From the NCBI GenBank assembly GCA_029931535.1, contig JAQPZY010001692.1, positions 1,012,501 through 1,076,500 on the forward strand: DNA of 64,000 nt. The letters are read 5' to 3'. Every line of letters starts with the position of its first letter. The stretch's first letter is position 1. Below are positions 56,830 to 64,000 of the stretch, piece after piece. Made by a program: the position numbers and the translations under genes. The notes under the pieces are model-generated. The model worked only from the letters and a program-made list of their open reading frames with translations, made no database searches and was not told the DNA's origin. The DNA comes from Margaritifera margaritifera (Eukaryota > Mollusca > Bivalvia > Unionida > Margaritiferidae).

Positions 56830-57995
56830 CTCACAAGTTTGGTAGGCACAAATGAGTTCCCAGAAGATCCTTTTGCATTGGGCCATTCTTTGTTGAGGTT
56901 CCCATCTTCTCCTCTTTTGGGGTCCCCATCTTCATTCCACCGCAACAGTTAAGTAATGGATGAGGAGGAAGTTTGGACCTTTGACAAGGCATTTACTGCC
57001 TCCTCCCACCTCTGGATCTTCAGACACATGGATACTCTCCAGTTTGCAGGGGCTGTCTGGTGCACAATCTAAATGGACCTTCTGTTGCTTCCAAAGTCAG
57101 TGATGGTTAGGGAGTTAACATAGAAGTTGTCATGAGGCCAAGAGGCAGCCAGATAGCAGAAGGGGTCGTCTGTTCCCTCTTCTACGCTTCAGCCACTGGT
57201 TTCCAGGTTACAGGGTCCATTCACCCTCTTGGCCCCTTAAACCTAATGGTGGAGATATTTGCGTGGACCTGGGCCCATCTCTCTGTTAAGGCCCTCGAGG
57301 CTTTGGAACTCAAGATTCATACGCTAGTTAACATAGCCTCCCATGCTGGTCTTTTTTAATCTGCCCTCCTTCAGTCTGTTAAGAAGGAATTGTTGTCTCT
57401 AGCCTCTTTGCAGAGATTGTTGAAGGCCATTGCCAAAACATCAAAACATGCACTCTCATGTCTATGGCGCTCTCTGCCAAGCTTCTCCATCTCTGTAGGG
57501 GTGCCACCTTGGAGATATCAATGGTTTTGCTTGAACACATCAGAAGCCTTTTGAGAGCCATCCCACTTACTGAGGAGATGTAATTTGGAGGGCTAATTCC
57601 TACAGTGGCCTTGCAAGATTTGAGGAATTTGCAGCACCAGTCCTAGGCTGCACAAATGAGTCCAGCTAAACCAGTGAAGAAATGCCCCCATCCTGAAAGG
57701 TCAATGGATCCCCCTCCTAAACATTTTAAGAACAGGACCCAAACAGAACCATCATACCCAGTTTAAAACTCCCTTCTGCTTGTCTTTCACATTGAGGTGG
57801 CCAGATTGGCCAGGGGAGGAAGTCTAATGACCCCTCCTTCTTCCAAAAGGAGTGAGGGTGTCACACTATCTCCTACCAAGTCACCTTCTTCCCGATGTCC
57901 CAGTTTGTGCCAGACTAACCCTTTTTTGAGAGGCTTAGTCGGACCTCATGAATGATGGGGTGGTCCTTTCCACAATAAAGGAAGGTGACACTCAT
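56830..57995 (+). pseudogene. DIRS gag fragment F (distant subfamily)
   Basis: Recognisable in pieces: gatgaggaggaagtttggac ctttgacaaggc matches the E-E-x-W-x-F-D-K-A gag segment (6795-6830 in B). About 57270-57560 matches the conserved gag C-terminal block (M-A-L-S-A-K-L-L-H-L-C-R-G-A-T-L). About 57890-57970 matches the linker up to atgaatgatggggtggtcct ttcc. Many stops. No reverse transcriptase follows. Confidence 0.75.
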
Positions 57996-58261
57996 TTGGT
58001 TCCAAAACTCCTAACTGTGGTCTTTACAGCAGCCCTAGTTTTTCCTACTTTTCTTACTTTTTCATACTTTTTGGGCAGACTCTTTTTCCCTACTTTTTCT
58101 AAAATGGCCCTACTATCTTTACTTATTTTAAATTTTATGTTGAAAATTTATTACACATTGCATGAATGACTGTAGCAAAGTGAATTCAGGTATAGTCTCT
58201 GTAATGTGGAGCTGGTGTTTAAAGTTTATATGCCCATTTTGGTCTTTTCAGCATGTGTTTG

Positions 58262-59108
58262 TGTTACAGCTAGGGGTAATGTAACAAAAGAAAAGACTCA
58301 AACAAGCTTTCAAGATTTAAAATACAAGTCTTTAATTTCCTAAAATATTAAAATATTTCAAGAAACAATTAAAGTGAAAGAATTAAAATAACTTACAATA
58401 TAGAATATCCTTACAAGTCCTAAATTGTTTTAAAGTTCACTGTTCCGGAAGTTAATCCACTGTTTCGGAAGTTAATCCAAATATTCCGAATGTATGTTCC
58501 GAATGAAGTAACCTTCACTGTTCTAATATGTTGATAAGAATAAGTTATATCCAAATAATCCTTGCAAATATAATATCACAAGTTCTAGAAATGTTTCCGA
58601 TAATTCCACGCAGTTGTATACCGGTAATTATTCAGGTTGAAGACACAATACTGAATCCTAAATGCACTGTAATAAATCACAAAAGTAAAATATCCCACAC
58701 ACAGAATGAACCAATTCATTTATGACCTCTCTATCCAAATGTAACTATGAAGAATGAAGAATACTTACTATAATTCCTATATATATAGCCTTAATGCGCA
58801 GAATCAAAATAAAAACCCATACTTCGTCTTCGATAAACAACTGGGTATTTCGAAATAATTTCTTTCTAATAAACACAATTCATTCTTCCGATGTGACCTT
58901 AAACTATAATTCCTGGTCAATACAATGTTAACTCATAAAAGTACGAGAACTAGGTCAAAAACATGATGTACTAAAAACTTCAGCGAAATATTGATCGAGC
59001 CTACCGTATGTATACTCATAAGATGACAGCTGTTAGACTAAGAACAGAGATCATAAACTAATAAACTATACCATTATTAAAAGGAAAATTATATATAATT
59101 CCATAACA
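58262..59108 (-). mobile_element. Solo LTR (847 bp), minus orientation
   Basis: Plus-strand ends TGTTACAGC and CCATAACA, flanked by a perfect 5-bp duplication gtttg (58257-58261 and 59109-59113). Orientation is inferred from similarity of its minus-strand 3' part to the LTR at 50729-51459. Five-bp duplications fit Gypsy or related LTR elements. Confidence 0.85.
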
Positions 59109-59499
59109 GTTTGGTCCATGTGACTTCGGATGAGCACAGCAATGTGGTTGAACAAGACCTCTGCCTTAAAACTAATTAAAACTGATAGGATTACCTAGAT
59201 TATATTAGTGTAATTACAAATAGGTACAAATATTTAATCAACTGCCAATAGAACAAGCAATTTAATTATTTTTAACTATAACTGACAAAATCCAAAATAT
59301 TTGTAAGATATTTTGAAACAATCCCAATACATGTACAGGAGACCATATGAACAAATGTCTTCACACCATGGTGGTCATGTATTCAATCTGTAGTGGTTAC
59401 TAATATTATGGGTGAGTAACCTCAACTTTACAACTACATGTTACCAACACTGTCTAAAGTTTTTAAAAAAAATTCATTAACCTTATTAACCCATACCTG

Positions 59500-60000
59500 A
59501 ATGATAATAATCTTTTGCACAATGAGCAGTCTGGTTGTTAGGAATTCCTATTCCAATCAGACAACCCTCACAAAAATTACTGACACTTGGTTAGATGAAA
59601 TGAATACAGGAAATATAACAGGTGTTGTTACCTTGACATTAAAAAGGCTTTTGATATAGTAGATCACAATATCCTTATCTCAGATTTACAATACTGTAAT
59701 TTTATGATGTCATAAAATGGTTAACTTCTCATCTTCAACACAGAAGGTAGCATGTATGTATAGGCGGCACTAAATCTTATTCTGCAGTAAGGTTGTTGTT
59801 AAGACTGGTATTCCATAAGGGTCAGTATTGGGTGCATTATTATTTTTTCCTCTTTATTAATGACTTCCCACTTACTACTAAGAACTCCAACACAGACCTG
59901 TTTGCAGATGGCACAACATTACCTGCTTCTGCTCCATCCTTAAATACCATCCAGACCAAATTAAATGATTTCAGCAAGAACATCCTCCATTAATTATTAT
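59500..60000 (+). pseudogene. LINE reverse-transcriptase relic (CR1/Jockey-like)
   Basis: Fragments in shifting frames: L-D-I-K-K-A-F-D-I-V-D-H-N-I-L (motif A region), F-H-K-G-Q-Y-W-V, standing for the usual P-Q-G-S-V-L-G, then F-L-F-I-N-D-F-P-L-T-T-K-N-S-N and L-F-A-D-G-T-T-L, where the active site A-D-D has become A-D-G. An ordinary non-LTR reverse transcriptase, decayed. Confidence 0.85.
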
Positions 60001-60929
60001 CTACCAAATTAATTGGCTTGTCTGGGTCTTTCAGAGGTAAATTTTGTGATCCTTTTGAACTTGAAACTATATAAACCTTTCCCCAAATGAACTTATGCCC
60101 ATAATGCACTCCTAAAATGAAACATGGCAACTGGCTCGGGCAGTAGTGTGGTTTAAAAAAATACATTAGAGAAGGGGATGCTGTGTAAACTGTGTATGAA
60201 ACACAGAAAAACACTTTTACTTTATGATTCACAAACTATAGGACCAGTACAATAGAAAGGCACATAAATTCAGCTGATAATGTGGCAGCCATGAAAAAGG
60301 ATTTTGAGCAGGTAATTACTGTCCTAACTAAATCTTGCTTTTTTTCACACTATCATTCTGTATTGGAATCTTTGAAGTCCATACCAAGTTAGATTTTTAT
60401 ATCTTTTATTTGTGCTTCAGGCATAGATTTCAGATCTTTTTAACTTTTATAATTTTAAATTTCATAATTTAAAATAACTTGGTGGGGCACCTTATCATAG
60501 TTTAGCAATGATGACAAGCTCATTTTCTCTCTTTTTTTTCTTAAAAAAAATAACAAAACAGAAAAGAAAAAAACTGAAACAGGATGATTATACTTAGTTG
60601 ATACGTTTTTGCATAGAGTTGATACATTTTAGCATAGAGTTGATACAATTTAGCATAGAGGTGATACATTTTAGCATTGAGTTTTACATGAATTGAAGCT
60701 ACTTTATTTAAGACCTATTAACCTTTACTAGAAAGAAACCAGCTATGGTCTGAAAATAATGTAGACCTAACTGTCTGCACTGTTACAATATCAGATCTGG
60801 TTTTTCCTGTTTGCATTGAATGTTGCATTATATATTGTAAAATATTCAATTACAAAAGTTGTGTTTGGATAGGTTTCAGAAATTCTGTTTGCAGTACATG
60901 TTAGTTTTCTAGTACTGAAAAGGAATTTT
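60001..60929. other. Spacer without recognised gene
   Basis: Holds a four-fold agttgatac(a)ttttagcatag-type repeat at about 60596-60685. Nothing else recognised. Confidence 0.5.
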
Positions 60930-62300
60930 CTATTGCAGGTATCAACTGCGGCAGTGCTGCATAATGCAGCAGAACCAGATGTGATCACTGCCTGCAAATG
61001 GAGTTTTGGATGGCTAAGGAAGACATCCTTATTGATTAACCTCATGAAACTTCAGGTGTGTGAAGCACTGACACAGATCTCAGTGGCAAAGAATGCAACA
61101 TATAATTCTAGACTTGCTGAGGAAGAACTTAAGAAATGTATTTCTGAGATTAATCACAGGACAATTTTCAAAATAATCAAGGAGGCAGTTAAGTATTCAT
61201 TATTAGTGAAGAAAGTACAGACTTGAGTGTTTCAAAGCAAATGGTAATCTCTGCACAGGTTGTCGACCAAAATTTGTAACCTGACACATATTTCTTCAGA
61301 AATATCACTATCAGTGATTCCAAGTCAATGCATAGGTCTTCTGAAAAGTGTCTTGCTGAATAGGATTTGCCTGTAAAAGTAAATTCAAAGGCTCTGGTAG
61401 TGATGGAGCAGCAATAATGGTTGGTTAGCATTGTGAAGTTGCTACAAGAATCAAGAACAAAAGCCCCGATTGTATAAGCATTCACTGCATGGCCCAGTGT
61501 TTCAATTTGTGTACATCTCAATCTGCAAAGAATTTAGCCTACCTCACAGATTTAGAGAAAACTTTGAATGATCTTTACTTCTATTTTGGGGGAAGTAAGT
61601 CTGCAAATGGACAATGTGGGCTTGCTGAAATCCAAAAGGTACTGAATGACCCACAAGTTAAAATCAAAGAGTGTCATGAGATATATTGTATTGCCATTTA
61701 TGAAGCTTTGCATGCGGTGTGTAGAACCTGGACATCTCTAGCAGCCTACATCAATAGGCATGAGGAGAAGGCAGCAAAGTCATTCTTAAAGAAGCTTACT
61801 GATTGCAGTTTCCTAGCTTTATTTCACCTAATGATGGATGTTCTTCCAGCAGTAGGATAGACGTCCATGATCTTACAAAAAGAATATACTTGTGTTGCAG
61901 CCATCAACCAAGCTCTTACAGGACCAAAGGACAAAATACAATTAGCTAAGAAGGGGAATACCTACTATCAGAGAGAATTCCTGGAAAAAGTTGTCAAAGA
62001 GAAAAGTAATGAAGGTGATGTAGTAACATTCAGAGGACAGAAACTAGTATTGTTTGATAAATAAAGCACTTGACAAAGGAAATTAATGAGGTTAGGGCTA
62101 CATTCTGCCAGAATTTGCTACAAAGTGGAGGACAGGTTTCCTAAAGAGGTTGTCGATTTTGCCATGACATTCCTTATTTTGTCACTGAGACCACTGTAAT
62201 TCCTTTCAGGGGAGGAGAGGAAGGAGTTTGGCAACAAGAAACTGGAAATGCTCATTGACAGTGCAGAAGAAAAGAAAGAACTTGTAAGTGTCAAATGATT
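60930..62300 (+). pseudogene. ZNF862-like, hAT-derived gene relic
   Basis: The strongest part runs in one frame from 61384 to 61860 with one internal stop (61429). G-S-G-S-D-G-A-A-I-M-V-G, then V-A-T-R-I-K and I-H-C-M-A-Q-C-F-N-L, is the catalytic-core motif of hAT proteins of the ZNF862/ZMYM type. C-R-T-W-T-S-L-A-A-Y and F-L-A-L-F-H-L-M-M-D-V-L-P follow. After a stop, 61867-62064 continues (A-I-N-Q-A-L, Y-Y-Q-R-E-F). Upstream, 60933-61226 is open and plausibly earlier coding sequence. No introns or dimerisation domain seen. Probably a decayed domesticated-type copy or an old transposon. Confidence 0.75.
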
Positions 62301-62536
62301 GATGGTGAACAGTGTCATCATTATCGGGTAGTAGCAAAAGAAATTGTGATGCAGCAAATATATCCATGAGACAGCAGCAGAGTTCTTTTGAAATTGTTTG
62401 ATTGCATTTCACAAGGACACACTGCCAAACTTAATCAAGCTTGCAAATCTTGTTCTTACAATGCATTACCAAATTGCAGACTGAGAGGGTTTTTTCTTGT
62501 CAAAACTACATGAAGACATGTAAGAGGAATAGAATA

Positions 62537-62812
62537 TATATATGACTATTAACATATGAATATATGTATGACTATTAACATATGAATATATGTATGACTA
62601 TTAATATATGAATATATGTATGACTATTAATATATGAATATATATGACTATTAACACATAAATATATGTATGACTATTAACATGAATATATGTATGACTA
62701 TTAACATAATGAATATATGTATGACTATTAACATGAATATATGTTTGACTATTAACATATGAATATATGTATGAATATTAACATATGAATATATGTATGA
62801 CTATTAAGATTG
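62537..62812. repeat. AT-rich ~26-bp tandem repeat, about 10 units
   Basis: Units of gactattaacatatgaatat atgtat with small length variants. Confidence 0.92.
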
Positions 62813-64000
62813 AAGGTGGAGACATAACAGGATTTTATTTTGGTCCAATTATTTTTTGGTGGAAAGAAAAGAAAGAGAGGAAAGTGGTAATGTAATTAAA
62901 AATGTGAACAGTCTCTCCTGTTCTTTTCACAGTGTTAAGTTCAAGTCATTATGAAGTCTTCAGTGTTGACAGATTTGAAAGTATGAGTCATTTATAAAGT
63001 TCTTTTAAAAAAATGTGTCTTGTTTTTCTTGTTTTCTAGTTTGTCTTGTTTTAATTATTTTAAAAATTCAGTCATATTTCCTTTATAACTTTTTTCTTCC
63101 TGTCATTCTTACCTGTTTGCTTTCTTACATCCATGTTTAACATACATGAACACCATCAAAAAGGAACACATTTACAATTTGTATTATTTTTTTATAGCCT
63201 TGATCAGGTATACAAGTTAAAGAAATTGCTTATATACAATTAGTCACACTATAACCTATTGCTTGCCTGTTTTGAGGATGCTGCAATCATTTGAAATATG
63301 TTATACTGAGTGGTCTGTATTTCTAAAGTAAGAGGGCCAAATTTGTCTCATTGAATTTAGAATTGGCCCACTTTTGGAAAAGGGTTGGCCCAATTATGAA
63401 AAATCCTAGAATCAACACTGTTAGTACACCTCTACCTCGACAACTCGTGCACATTAGGATCCAAAAACATTGCAACATAAGCGAGGTACTGCTGGAAAAT
63501 TAAGAAAAGGATGGACATCGACAGCAAGAAGGGGGGTGGGGGGGCTAAATGGTTAAATACTCTTATAGTTGTATTGTCAAAAAAAAAATTTTTTTTTAAT
63601 GATGTTTGCTTTTCTGTACAAATTATCTTTATTTTCAAGATAACCAATCTTTGAAAGATTGGTAAATACATTACTGCAAGAGGTTTCAATATACATCACA
63701 TATGTACCAGCAAAAACATTGTGAATTACATCAGTTGTTTTTTTTCGTCATGTGAATGTTTATACATTCAAGTGTTTTTATTGATTCAGACAGAACTAAG
63801 TTCCTTTAATAAAAATATAAAAAAATGATAGACATTTATTTCGAAGATTATAATGTCCAAACTTGATTATTTATTGTTCTGTCAATAAAATATTGATGCT
63901 GTGATTTCATTGCGAGTAATCACAAAATAACTGCTTTCTCACTACAAACTTAGGATCTAATTTCTCCATAAGGAAGCCTATCTATGAGACTAAACTTTTC
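62813..64000. other. Spacer to window end
   Basis: AT-rich; no recognised gene or repeat boundary. Confidence 0.5.

Noticed and set aside
1..64000. Bacterial, phage or organelle origin
   Set aside because: Spliced MLH1 exon, DIRS, LINE, SINE and hAT elements and lack of dense open frames point to an animal nuclear genome.

Overview
This is animal nuclear DNA, AT-rich, gene-poor and dominated by repeats. The one confidently identified host gene segment is a single internal exon of the mismatch-repair gene MLH1 (40819-40931, + strand). It has canonical splice sites, and its length (113 bp) and both codon phases match human MLH1 exon 9. I found no other MLH1 exon, so most or all of the remaining window is probably the two flanking introns. 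DIRS-type elements, tRNA-derived SINEs and divergent arrays with the 'cctggccataaggccaagtgag' / 'gggcctcttgttt' style of boundary suggest a lophotrochozoan, most likely a mollusc. This is inference; the species cannot be named from the sequence alone.

Layout. 1-5021: 3' four-fifths of a degraded DIRS-type (tyrosine-recombinase) retrotransposon, copy A. 5493-10528: copy B, cut by a 1.67 kb hAT remnant and a SINE. 10545-20330: MITEs, SINEs, small tandem repeats and hAT relics. 20720-24530: DIRS copy C, truncated in the recombinase. 25440-35390: a nested stack in which a ~150-bp divergent array holds a CR1/L2-like LINE, and the LINE is split inside its endonuclease domain by the most complete DIRS copy (D, 26241-32273, both inverted terminal repeats and the internal complementary region visible). 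35889-40546: a second double-hairpin MITE, a ~150-bp-unit array and a TIR element. 40819-40931: MLH1 exon. 41093-64000: LINE relics, DIRS fragments E and F, two solo LTRs with target-site duplications, several short tandem arrays and a decayed ZNF862-like hAT-derived gene.

How it works together. No transposon here appears able to encode its own proteins. DIRS copies A-D each carry frameshifts or deletions, and the reverse-transcriptase and RNase H catalytic aspartates are lost in several copies, partly through CpG-type G-to-A or C-to-T changes. The order of nesting gives a relative chronology: array, then LINE, then DIRS D; and DIRS B, then hAT and SINE. The most informative features are the MLH1 exon, the complete DIRS D termini and the conserved splice-like leader upstream of the DIRS gag start.
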